A DNA stretch of 64,000 nt, from assembly GCF_000016665.1 (NCBI RefSeq), contig NC_009523.1, positions 2,046,001 through 2,110,000 on the forward strand, read 5' to 3'. Positions 18,287 through 27,011 of this stretch are shown here, piece by piece (the first letter of the stretch is position 1; each line of letters opens with the position of its first letter). The notes under the pieces are model-generated. The model was not told the origin of the DNA. It saw nothing but the letters and a program-made list of their open reading frames with translations, and did no database searches. A program made the translations under genes and the position numbers. Source of the stretch: Roseiflexus sp. RS-1 (GTDB lineage Bacteria > Chloroflexota > Chloroflexia > Chloroflexales > Roseiflexaceae).

Positions 18287-21200
18287 ATGCTCGACTCCGC
18301 AGCGAATGAGCAGACCATTGGCGCGTATCGCCTGGAAGACGAGATCGCTACCGATAGCGCGGGGGTTGTCTATCGCGCGCGCCATCTTCCCACGGCTCAA
18401 CCGGTGGCGATCCGCATTCTGCCGCCCGACATCGTTGCAGCGCCCGACTTCCGTGAGCGTTTCGAGCGCGAGATGCGCGCAGTCGCTGCGCTCTATCATC
18501 CGCACGTTGCCGAACTGTATGAGTTTGGAATCGGCGAGGGGCGCGCGTTCATTATCGGTGAACTTCCATCCGATGGGTTTCTGCGTGATGCGATCCGGCG
18601 CCGCACGCTCCCGTTGCGCCTGAGCGTCGAACTGGCGCGTCAGGCGGCGGTCGGGTTGAGTGCAGCGCATGCCCGTGGCGTCGTTCACGGAGCGCTCAAG
18701 CCCGAAGCATGTGCGCTCTTCGCTGGACCGGGCGGCAGCTATCTGCTGAAAGTCGGCGATTTTGGCATTGCGCGTTTGATCGCCCCAGCTGCCGCCAGTC
18801 CCGCCGTCTACCAGGCGCCAGAGCAACGCGCTGGCGGTGAACCGGATCCATCCGTCGATTGCTATGCACTGGGTGCCATCCTGTACGAGATGATCGTCGG
18901 CTCGCCGCCGCCGCTCACCGCTATTCCCCTGTTGCGCATGGTGCGCCCCGATACGCCAGCCGACCTTGAGGCGCTGGTTGCGCGTTGCCTGGCATCCACG
19001 CCATCGGATCGCTTCAGTCGCATGAATGAACTGGCAGAAGCGCTGGACGCCCTGGTTGCAGCAATGGGGGAGCGTCTGTCGGTCGCTGCCGCCGACGAAA
19101 CGACGGTCATCGAGCAACGTTCTGCCGCCGATGATGCAACGGTTGCAGCGCATCTGTTTACTCCTGCCCCCGAAGATGCAACGCTCATCGCGCCGGTGAC
19201 GCCGGGGGCGGGTGAGGGCGCGACGGTCATCGAAGAACCGGTGGCGCCGGGGGCGGGTGAGGGTGCGACGGTCATCGCTCCGGGGGCGGGTGAGGGCGCG
19301 ACGGTCATCGAAGAGCCGGTGGCGCCGGGGGCGGGTGAGGGCGCGACGGTGATCGAAGCGGGGGCGGCGGAGGCGGATGAGGGTGCGACAGTCATCGCGC
19401 CTGAGGCGTCGCCGACGGAGGGTGCGCCATCGAGTGCGGTTGCCGACGCCACTGCTGCACTGATTGCAGACACAACGTCCGACGAAGCGCCGACAGTCCT
19501 TCCAACGCCGTTGGTTGCGCCGCAACAACAACCGTCGGCAAGGGGTGATGTCACGGCGGAAGCGCCATCGGTTGTTCCACCCGACGAAGCAGTTACCATC
19601 CTTCCCGAACCGGTTCCAGCGATCAGCACACCCCTGCCTCAGGTTTCAGCCACTCAATCGCTGATCATCGCCACGCCGCCGCCTGGCTTCCCGGCGCTGC
19701 CCCCGCCCTCGAGCATGCCGCAGGTGCAACTGCTCGATAATGCCGGCGCCCCGCTGCGTCTGCTCAGTCTGACCGGTGATGGTCTGGCGATTGGCAGAGC
19801 GGAGTCCAATGATCTGCCGTTGCCTGATGAGAGTGTTTCCGAAGAGCACGCATTCATCGATTGGGATGGGCGGCAGGTGACGATTACCGACCTGGGTTCA
19901 AAGAATGGCACCTTTGTCGCCGGTATCCGTCTGCCGCCGCAGGAGCGGTATCCGTGGCAGGGGGGCGCTCCGGTGCGGATCGGGGTCTACTGGTTGCGTC
20001 TGATTCCGCCGCTGGCGCAGGCGACGAGTGTGGTTGCGCCTGCCGTCTATGGCGTTCCCGGTCCTGAAGCGGTAGCAGCGCCGCCGCAGGCGGTTGGTGC
20101 GCCGCCGCCCCGCGCTCCCGCTCCGGTCACGCCGAGTTTTGGCGCGCCTGCCATTCCTCCGACTGCCGCAGCGTCGCCGCAGGCAGGCATTACCCAAATG
20201 CCCGCGCCTGGAACTCCGCGAAGCGCTCCGCTGCCGCCGCAGGCGCCTCTCCAGCCGCCCGGCGACACTCCAGCTGGCGCGGCTGGCGTGACGCAACCGC
20301 CGCTCAGTTCCAACCGCTACGCCGTCGAACTCGAACAGGATGTCATAACGCTGACCCCCGGCATGCCGGCTGTGCTGCGCATGACCCTGCACAACTACAG
20401 CGATAGTGTCGATCATCTGCGGGTCGACGTGCAGGGTGTGCCCGAAACCTGGATTCAGGGTCCGACCCCTGAACCGCAATTGTTGCCGAACGGTCGCGCA
20501 CCGGTGGCGCTCAACATTAATGTGCCGCGCACGCCAGAGAGCCGCGCCGGTCCTTATCCGGTCACCATCTATGCCCGCTCACGGAGCCGCCCCAATGAAG
20601 CTGGCGTCGCTCAGGCGACCTGGAATGTTCAGGCGTTCACCGAGCATCGGCTGGAATTGAAACCGCGCCGTGCGGCCGGATGGCGCAAAGCCCACTATAA
20701 CCTGACGCTCACGAATGCGGGAAACATGCCGATGCGCTATACCCTGATCGGCGAAGACGATGAGCAGGCGCTTGCCTTCAATCTGGGAGAGGACGCCGTC
20801 GCGCTCGAACCCGGCGCCGCATACAAACACCGCCTGACAGTGCGGGGACCGATCCGCTGGCTCGGTTCGTCGCAACCACGCAGTTTCTCGGTTCAGGCGC
20901 GCACCGAGAAGCGTTCGGACACCCAAACCTCATCGGCGCAGTTCATCCAGCGGGCGCTGATCCCGACCTGGCTCATTCCGCTGGCGCTGCTGGCATTTCT
21001 GGCGATCCTCTACTTCGTCACGCTGCCGCCGGTCATCCGCAATCCGCGCTTTGAGCGATCTCCGCAGATCGCAGGTCAGCCGGTGCGTCTGATCTATGAA
21101 ATCGATAATGCGCAGCGCGTCGAACTGTTGCCGCTTGGCGTCCCGGCGCCTGCCGGGTCCGGTCGCCGCACCTTCGAGTTTCTCGATGCGACGGCAATTC

Positions 21201-21790
21201 CCACCGATCTGAGCATTCTGGCGATCAGTCGGTTTGGCGTTCGCGCGGAGGCGTCGGTGGTGGTTGCCGTGGTGACGCCAACACCGACGCTGGCGCCAAC
21301 AGCGACCCCGCCGCCGCCGACCGCTCAACCAACACCCGAGGTCTTGCCTGCGCCGACCGCAGCGGCGCTACCCCCTGCGCCTCCGCCAGTGCCTCCGCCT
21401 GCGCCGCCACCAGCGGCAACACCAACCCCGGAAGTGTCGCTGGCGGAACTCCTGCGCCTCGAATGCCGATCGGGGGAGCGCATTGTGATCACCGGCGCGG
21501 GACCGCCGCGCGAGTCGTTCCTGCTCTACTTCGGACGGCGCGCTGTGAGCGGCGGCAGCATAGCGCCCAATGGCGTCTATCGCATCGAAATGCTGATCGG
21601 ACCGGAACGACCGGGAGAGTATCCCGTGAGCGTCCGGTTGCGTCTCAGCGACCGTCCCCTGCCGATCCGCACCTATCAGTACGGCGCCGACCGGCTCGTC
21701 AACCTGAGCAGCGTCGCACCGACCGCCGTGACAACGGAGATCCTGTGCGTCGTGCAGCGCGCGGAACCGACGCCAACCGTGGCGCCGTAA
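18287..21790 (+). CDS. Pseudokinase-FHA transmembrane protein
   Basis: This protein is 1167 aa from ATG 18287; an upstream TTG at 18269 is less likely because it falls too close to the -10. Residues ~5-265 align with the kinases upstream, but the Gly loop is degenerate (ATDSAGVVYRAR), the VAIK lysine is Arg (VAIRIL), and the catalytic loop HRDIKPDN reads HGALKPEA, losing both catalytic Asp and Asn. DFG and APE-like motifs remain. A linker (~272-408) holds about eight ATVI/ATLI motifs with acidic flanks. The FHA (~478-568) keeps IGR and SKNG but has SEEH. Two beta-sandwich domains, one membrane helix (~892-915), a Pro-rich linker and a small beta domain end it. Role as phospho-substrate or scaffold is inference. 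Confidence 0.85.
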   Translation: MLDSAANEQTIGAYRLEDEIATDSAGVVYRARHLPTAQPVAIRILPPDIVAAPDFRERFEREMRAVAALYHPHVAELYEFGIGEGRAFIIGELPSDGFLRDAIRRRTLPLRLSVELARQAAVGLSAAHARGVVHGALKPEACALFAGPGGSYLLKVGDFGIARLIAPAAASPAVYQAPEQRAGGEPDPSVDCYALGAILYEMIVGSPPPLTAIPLLRMVRPDTPADLEALVARCLASTPSDRFSRMNELAEALDALVAAMGERLSVAAADETTVIEQRSAADDATVAAHLFTPAPEDATLIAPVTPGAGEGATVIEEPVAPGAGEGATVIAPGAGEGATVIEEPVAPGAGEGATVIEAGAAEADEGATVIAPEASPTEGAPSSAVADATAALIADTTSDEAPTVLPTPLVAPQQQPSARGDVTAEAPSVVPPDEAVTILPEPVPAISTPLPQVSATQSLIIATPPPGFPALPPPSSMPQVQLLDNAGAPLRLLSLTGDGLAIGRAESNDLPLPDESVSEEHAFIDWDGRQVTITDLGSKNGTFVAGIRLPPQERYPWQGGAPVRIGVYWLRLIPPLAQATSVVAPAVYGVPGPEAVAAPPQAVGAPPPRAPAPVTPSFGAPAIPPTAAASPQAGITQMPAPGTPRSAPLPPQAPLQPPGDTPAGAAGVTQPPLSSNRYAVELEQDVITLTPGMPAVLRMTLHNYSDSVDHLRVDVQGVPETWIQGPTPEPQLLPNGRAPVALNINVPRTPESRAGPYPVTIYARSRSRPNEAGVAQATWNVQAFTEHRLELKPRRAAGWRKAHYNLTLTNAGNMPMRYTLIGEDDEQALAFNLGEDAVALEPGAAYKHRLTVRGPIRWLGSSQPRSFSVQARTEKRSDTQTSSAQFIQRALIPTWLIPLALLAFLAILYFVTLPPVIRNPRFERSPQIAGQPVRLIYEIDNAQRVELLPLGVPAPAGSGRRTFEFLDATAIPTDLSILAISRFGVRAEASVVVAVVTPTPTLAPTATPPPPTAQPTPEVLPAPTAAALPPAPPPVPPPAPPPAATPTPEVSLAELLRLECRSGERIVITGAGPPRESFLLYFGRRAVSGGSIAPNGVYRIEMLIGPERPGEYPVSVRLRLSDRPLPIRTYQYGADRLVNLSSVAPTAVTTEILCVVQRAEPTPTVAP
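19205..19365 (+). repeat. Short coding repeats encoding EGATVIE-type motifs
   Basis: Imperfect 30-48 bp units built on gggggcgggtgagggcgcga encode repeated GAGEGATVI followed by EEP or AP. Further single ATVI/ATLI copies flank the block. They form the linker between pseudokinase and FHA. Confidence 0.8.
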
Positions 21791-21793
21791 CGG

Positions 21794-23098
21794 TCACTGT
21801 TCGGGATAGGCTTCAAGCGTCTCTTTGACCGCTGCCAGGAATGCGTCGGCAGTGGCGCCATCACAGGCGCGATGGTCGAACGTGAGCGACAGATAACACA
21901 TCGGACGGATGACAATCGCGTCGCTCCCCTGATGGGTGATAACCACCGGACGCTTAACAATCGCGCCGACGCCAAGAATACCGCTCTGCCCGCGATTAAG
22001 AATAGGGGTTGCGAACAGGCTCCCGCCAACGCCATGGTTGGAAATGGTGAAGGTTCCGCCCTCGGTCTCATCCGGCTGTAACCGACGCATACGCGCACGT
22101 TCGGTCAGGTCGTTCAGCGCGCGCGCAATCCCCGCCAGGCTTTTCTCATCGGCGTCGCGCAGCACTGGTACGATCAGTCCATCATCGAGCGCAACCGCAA
22201 TCCCGATATGGATACGCCGGTAGGTGATGATCCCATCGTCGGTAAACCGGGTATTCAGCGCCGGAACGCGGCGTAACGCGGTTGCAACCGCCTGCACGAT
22301 GTAGGCGGTCACGGTCAGACGAATCCCCTGCTGCTCGAACGAACTGCGGTAGCGCTCGCGGTGCGCCAGCACCCGCCCCATATCGACCTCAAAGACCGTC
22401 GTTGCCTGCGGAGCGTCGCGGAGCGACCGCACCATATGGTCGGCAATCACGCGGCGCATTGTCGTCAACGGCGTGAGGAGGGCATCATCGGGCAGCGGTT
22501 GAGCGACGGGAGTGCGCGTTGGCGTCGGTGGCGCTGCTGGTGTCGGTGGAGGCACAGGCGGCGCGACCGTTGTCGGGAGCGGTTGGGGCGGTGCAACCGG
22601 TGCGGGTGGAGGCGTGGCGGCAGCCTTCTGTCGCTCCTCGATATAGCGCAGCACGTCCTTCTTGCTGACGCGCCCGCCAGCGCCGGTGCCGCGGATCTGG
22701 CTCAGATCGATGCCGTACTCGGCGGCGAGACGGGCAACAACCGGCGTGATCGGCGGACCGTCAGCGCGGCGGGGACGCGCTGGCTCTGGAGCATCCGTCG
22801 TCACCGTCGTTGCCGCCGTCCCGGCGCCTGCTTCTGGAGCGTTGCTCACTGCCGCTTCACCCGGCTCGCCGATCCGGGCAAGCAAGGCGCCGACCGGCAC
22901 GGTGGCGCCTTCTGGCGTAGCGATTTCAAGCAGGACGCCACTGGTGATCGATGTCACCTCGGTCGAGACCTTATCCGTTTCGACTTCCACGAGCGCTTCG
23001 TATCGTTCGACGCGGTCGCCGACGCGCTTGAGCCAGCGCCCGATCGTCGCTTCGGTCATGCTTTCGCCGATCTGCGGCAGAACAATATCAACCGCCAT
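21794..23098 (-). CDS. 2-oxoacid dehydrogenase E2, dihydrolipoamide acyltransferase
   Basis: This 434-aa enzyme transfers acyl groups from lipoamide to CoA in a pyruvate- or branched-chain 2-oxoacid dehydrogenase complex. The N-terminal lipoyl domain carries the lipoylated Lys43 (ETDKVSTEV). A linker precedes the E3-binding domain (~115-155; VARLAAEYGIDLSQIRGTG). The catalytic domain ends with the DHRACDG motif (His409). The start is supported by CAGGAA about 8 nt upstream of ATG. No E1 or E3 gene is adjacent, so the substrate stays open. The gene converges on the pseudokinase gene with a 3-bp gap and no visible terminator between them. Confidence 0.93.
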   Translation of the reverse strand: MAVDIVLPQIGESMTEATIGRWLKRVGDRVERYEALVEVETDKVSTEVTSITSGVLLEIATPEGATVPVGALLARIGEPGEAAVSNAPEAGAGTAATTVTTDAPEPARPRRADGPPITPVVARLAAEYGIDLSQIRGTGAGGRVSKKDVLRYIEERQKAAATPPPAPVAPPQPLPTTVAPPVPPPTPAAPPTPTRTPVAQPLPDDALLTPLTTMRRVIADHMVRSLRDAPQATTVFEVDMGRVLAHRERYRSSFEQQGIRLTVTAYIVQAVATALRRVPALNTRFTDDGIITYRRIHIGIAVALDDGLIVPVLRDADEKSLAGIARALNDLTERARMRRLQPDETEGGTFTISNHGVGGSLFATPILNRGQSGILGVGAIVKRPVVITHQGSDAIVIRPMCYLSLTFDHRACDGATADAFLAAVKETLEAYPEQ

Positions 23099-23168
23099 GG
23101 TTGCATTCCTGGAGTTTACAAATGCGGATGATGACGCGCGGATTGGAGGTGCGCACTGTCTGAGAGCA

Positions 23169-23174
23169 ATTATA
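23169..23174 (-). promoter_or_regulatory. Probable -10 of the E2 gene
   Basis: A perfect TATAAT on the minus strand (GGTATAAT) lies 70 bp upstream of the E2 start. The -35 region is not convincing. Confidence 0.45.
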
Positions 23175-23216
23175 CCTGATCATTCGCTTCATCACACGCC
23201 ATCCGCCTGCCATGCC

Positions 23217-23552
23217 TCACCTGTACGCCGGGAGATGCCGCACGGCATCCCGAACTTCATCCGTCGGATCGCCATCCCGTGCGACCGCCTGCGTGACTGC
23301 CCCCGCACTCGTTCCAACCGTGGCGACGACTCCCGGTGCCGCCGCCACAAGCGCCGCGCTCGTCGCATCGCCGTGCGCCAGGGCCATCAGAGCGGTGGCG
23401 CTGTCGAAAAGCGCACCGGCGCCGGGGATCAGTCCGGCGGTGTCACGCCCGGTCGGGGTCACGGCGCGGGCGCTCTCTACCCTGCCATTCTGTGCCAGCG
23501 GCGCGTCCCCTCGACCTGTCCGCGTCGCCCATGATCTCACACCAGGGCGCAA
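23217..23552 (-). pseudogene. Possible remnant of an RHS/polymorphic-toxin pre-tip region
   Basis: The minus-strand frame contains DTAGLIPGAGALFDSATAL followed by an Ala-rich helix. This resembles the pre-toxin segment that follows the RHS core in complete genes, and parallels the GLLLPGLTG segment of the RHS cassettes further right. There is no start with a ribosome binding site and no recognisable core or toxin. It is most likely a decayed fragment at the left edge of the RHS island; a spurious frame in GC-rich DNA is the alternative. Confidence 0.3.
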
Positions 23553-23638
23553 AGGCGCGAAGAATCAGGACGTGATGGACGACGGCGCCGGCATCCGCGC
23601 AGCGCCTGCACCTGCCATACCCCGGCGTCGCGCAGGGG

Positions 23639-24084
23639 CTATCGGGTCGCTTCGTCCGCAAGCAAGGCGCGATAGTCCGCTTGTTGGAAGTGCCGGTCCG
23701 CCGTGAGGGCGGCGGTCAGTCCACGATCGCGCATGACGACGAAGGAGACGCAATCGGTCAACCCCATTCTTTGTCCGACCGTTGGATATAGAGTTGGAAT
23801 GCACGGGCGTAGCGATCATCGGTGAGCGCGACGATGTCAACGTGTGGATCCGCTTCCAGCGATGTCAACAGTTGCGCCCCCGCAGCGCGGTAGCGTTCTT
23901 TCGCCAGCACATTGCCAATTTCCAACAGGACGGCGCGGGTGGTGACCATGCGCGTCTGTTCGGCGTCCAGCTGATCAGCCAGCTAGATCGCCCGTTGGTG
24001 CAGCAGATCCTTCGGATTGGCCAATGCCAGGGCAAAGGCGGTATCCAGGAACGCCTCATGCGGCAGCATCGGCGGGTGCACCAT
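23639..24084 (-). pseudogene. PIN-domain toxin (VapC-like), broken by a stop and a frameshift
   Basis: Read from ATG 24084 (or 24069), the frame gives MLPHEAFLDTAFALALANP, ending after HQRAI with an in-frame TAG. The frame continues in register with LADQLDAEQ and a long helix to EWG. There a missing G in tgggg(g)ttgacc shifts the frame, after which TDCVSFVVMRDRG and ALTADRHF follow to a stop at 23639. These are PIN motifs: Asp in FLDTA, TDCVSF and TADRHF. Two independent lesions mean the ribonuclease toxin is inactive. It follows its antitoxin gene, overlapping it by ~29 bp. Confidence 0.8.
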
Positions 24085-24289
24085 ATAAATAAGCGTCGAC
24101 GTTCGTGGCAAAATCGGCGGGTGCGTCGAGCTGCAGCGATCGGGCAGTGTACAGAAAGGACGTTTCGGGTATAGCGGCTGGCTCCATCACCTCGATGGTG
24201 ATGTGCACGCACATGTTGGGCGCAAGCGCTGAGGGTTGATCGAGCCGCAACACCTGCCCATCGAACACGGCTTCAATGGTGGTCGCCAT
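24056..24289 (-). CDS. Antitoxin of AF2212/DUF104-like type
   Basis: This 77-aa protein begins at ATG 24289 after GGAG. It starts MATTIEAVFDGQVLRLDQP, which matches the short beta-rich N-terminus of AF2212-like (PF01954) antitoxins paired with PIN toxins. It immediately precedes and overlaps the broken PIN gene, the standard antitoxin-toxin order. With the toxin dead, the antitoxin may be a relic or may still protect against related toxins. Confidence 0.7.
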   Translation of the reverse strand: MATTIEAVFDGQVLRLDQPSALAPNMCVHITIEVMEPAAIPETSFLYTARSLQLDAPADFATNVDAYLYGAPADAAA

Positions 24290-24320
24290 CGGTGATCTCC
24301 GAGCGAACGTACTCGGGGAT

Positions 24321-24329
24321 AGTATACCA
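24321..24329 (-). promoter_or_regulatory. Extended -10 promoter of the PIN antitoxin-toxin pair
   Basis: TGGTATACT on the minus strand lies about 32 bp before the antitoxin ATG. No clear -35 is seen. Confidence 0.55.
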
Positions 24330-24658
24330 GAACTGCGCGATGCGCCGCCAGCACGCGACGACAGTCGCAATTGGCGTCCAGCCAATCGTATCCGGTGCAC
24401 ACAGGATGGATCGCGCTGCGACAACCTCAACCGCCGCCGCCTCATCGCCGTATTGCGTTGCACGCTTCCCTGCCGTCGCTCCCGCGCTCGTGCCGGGGAC
24501 TGGCTGCGGCGCATCGTGTGGCGCGCATGCCAGAGAAACCAGCACACTGGCGCCTTCAAACGGCTCGCCGACTCCCGCGAGCAGCTGAATCCCGTTTGAA
24601 CAGCGTCGGACTATCAGGTCAGAGGGAGAAGGCTGCGTATCGGTCTGATGTTCCTCTC
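24330..24658. other. Gene-poor gap between antitoxin promoter and DUF416 gene
   Basis: The minus frame reads a degenerate stretch (GIQLLAGVGEPFEG, then an Ala/Cys-rich helix) without a start or ribosome binding site. Overlapping plus-strand frames look equally unconvincing. It may be an eroded toxin or pre-tip fragment. No RNA gene or promoter is visible other than the antitoxin promoter at its edge. Confidence 0.4.
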
Positions 24659-25290
24659 TTAGCGTTCAGGCATCTCGTTTTTGATCAATCCACGGATAAA
24701 CGGTTGAATGCCGCGAGTGCGTTCGATCGCGCGGAGGCGGGCGATGTCGTGATCCTGGAGCATCGTGATCATGCGCGCCGCTGCAATATTCTCCTGCTGA
24801 AACTGGCGTTCACTGGCAAGCAAAGGCGCACTGGCAATCCAGGCGTCAAACGCGGGATCTACCGCGTGCACCGTCAATTGGGGATCGGTCACCCGATTAA
24901 GATAGGCATCCACTGCTGCCAGGGCGTGTTCAGCCACCTCGGCGGCAGTTGCGCTCTGCTGATCGAGGATGGTTTGCAGGGTCAAACAAATCGCGGATAC
25001 CGTGATCAAGGCCAGTTCGGCATACAAGGAAGCGTGCTCTTCAGTATCGGGAGCCACGTGCTCACATGTCGCCTGCAATTGCGCAATCGCCTCGCTGCTG
25101 AGCGTCGCGCCGCCGATGTACGCCCATATTGCATCAAGCGCATCAATGAGCAGGCTGGTTGAGCCAGCGCGTTCCACCACTGAAATGCCTGATAGGCGGG
25201 GAGCAGACGCTCGCAACAGAGTGCAGCGAATGCGGTTCGGCTGCGGGGCGGTAATGCATCAAGGTGCGTGAGGAGCTGATTCGACTCCAT
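24659..25290 (-). pseudogene. DUF416 (YjaG-like) protein, frameshifted
   Basis: Three consecutive ATG codons occur at 25296, 25293 and 25290. GAAGGA is properly spaced only for the last, giving MESNQLLTHLDALPPRSRTA then AFAALCCERLLPAYQAFQ, the DUF416 N-terminus. At ~25165-25175 the frame must shift to continue with VVERAGSTSLLIDALDAIW through to a DUF416-like end (DHDIARLRAIE, GIQPFIRGLI). One indel therefore splits the gene. It sits directly behind an RHS tip remnant, the position of an immunity gene. DUF416 is uncharacterised, so the immunity role is inference from position. Confidence 0.65.
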
Positions 25291-25296
25291 CATCAT

Positions 25297-25827
<531 letters not shown>

Positions 25828-25946
25828 CTATTTCAGGGTTATTAAGGTGCAGGCGTATGGTACTCTTTCTTCGCCGACCGGTCAAAGGAGGCCGTAAGGA
25901 CAGGGTTGTGCGAGTGGGGTGTCGGCCGTACAGCGGCCCAGTCCGC

Positions 25947-26996
25947 TCACAGCCCCCCTCCCATCGCCACGTCCACCCACTCGAAGTCCGGGTTGTCTCG
26001 CCCCGCCAGGTCCGCCAGCATCAGATCCAGCTCGTCGGGGATGGCGTTGAACTCGAAGCGGATGCGTTGCCGCCCCGGCCGCTTGATTTCAGCGATGGCC
26101 GCCTGCTTGATGGCCTCCAGCGCCATCTGCCGCTGCCCCGACGTCAGCTCCTCCCAGGGAATGAAAACCGGCTTCACCCGCGTGCCGTCGGTCAGCACCA
26201 GGGTGGTGGCCAGCGCCTGCTGCAGGTAGGCCCGTACCTCGGCGTCCGTGCCCGGCTCCCTGGGCTGCGGCTGCGGCGTCAGGCCGGGGATGACATACGG
26301 CGCCTGACAGGTGACCTTGCGGCCGTGGTCGGCGCAGTAGGCGATGACCTGCCGGCGCAGGGCTTTGGCTTCTTGCTCGCTGCGCGCCACGAAGGCGGGC
26401 GAGAGCTGGTGGAAGACGCCGCCATCGGGCAGCAGTTCGGTCTTGTGGCCGGGCAGGCCCAGCAGGAAGTCCCGCCCGTATTTCTCCACGTAGGCCGGGC
26501 CGAAGAAGTTGACCCACCCGATATGCGTGAGGCGGAGTTTGCGGACATCCCTGGAGAGTATCGAATCGCTGAATGCCTCATCGAGACAGCCGAGCCAGGG
26601 CCGGGTCAGCGGGTATAGCGTCCGCCCCAGGACGGACAGACGTTGGATGGTCGGTTCCACCAGATGGCGCTCATCCTTGAACTCGAAGTCCAGTAACGTC
26701 CCGATTCGAAACAGGTTCTCATCGTCATTGAATTGATCCACACTAAAGTACAGCGATACGCCCGGCAGGTCATCAAAGCGGATGCTGAAAGACACGCGCC
26801 ATTTAATAGTACGCCAGACCTCCTGCATCCATGCCTGGATGGCGGTCAGCCACTCCTCGCGGGGGAGGCAGCGGTCCCCGCTGGACGTCCAAAAGGTGAC
26901 CCCGTTGTCGGCGACCGCCTCCATCCAGGCCAGGATCTCCTCAGCCCGGCTCACTTGAACCTGGTAGAAGCGAAGCACTGGTTGAACATACCGCAT
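25947..26996 (-). CDS. Candidate immunity protein for the adjacent RHS nuclease tip
   Basis: This 349-aa soluble protein begins at ATG 26996. Its ribosome binding site (AAAGGAG) overlaps the stop of the RHS toxin gene 15 bp upstream, so the two are coupled. It has no signal peptide or membrane helix. The central motif GWVNFFGPAYVEKYGRDFLL and the mixed beta pattern recall immunity-type proteins of polymorphic toxin loci, but I do not recognise the exact family. Position immediately downstream of the toxin tip is the main argument for immunity function. Confidence 0.6.
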   Translation of the reverse strand: MRYVQPVLRFYQVQVSRAEEILAWMEAVADNGVTFWTSSGDRCLPREEWLTAIQAWMQEVWRTIKWRVSFSIRFDDLPGVSLYFSVDQFNDDENLFRIGTLLDFEFKDERHLVEPTIQRLSVLGRTLYPLTRPWLGCLDEAFSDSILSRDVRKLRLTHIGWVNFFGPAYVEKYGRDFLLGLPGHKTELLPDGGVFHQLSPAFVARSEQEAKALRRQVIAYCADHGRKVTCQAPYVIPGLTPQPQPREPGTDAEVRAYLQQALATTLVLTDGTRVKPVFIPWEELTSGQRQMALEAIKQAAIAEIKRPGRQRIRFEFNAIPDELDLMLADLAGRDNPDFEWVDVAMGGGL

Positions 26997-27011
26997 CTTC
27001 TGCTCCTTTCC

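Noticed and set aside
17486-19531. 681-codon minus-strand open frame
   Set aside because: It is antisense to the end of the Ig-repeat FHA gene and the pseudokinase gene, both with clear domains; composition is Arg/Cys-rich shadow type.
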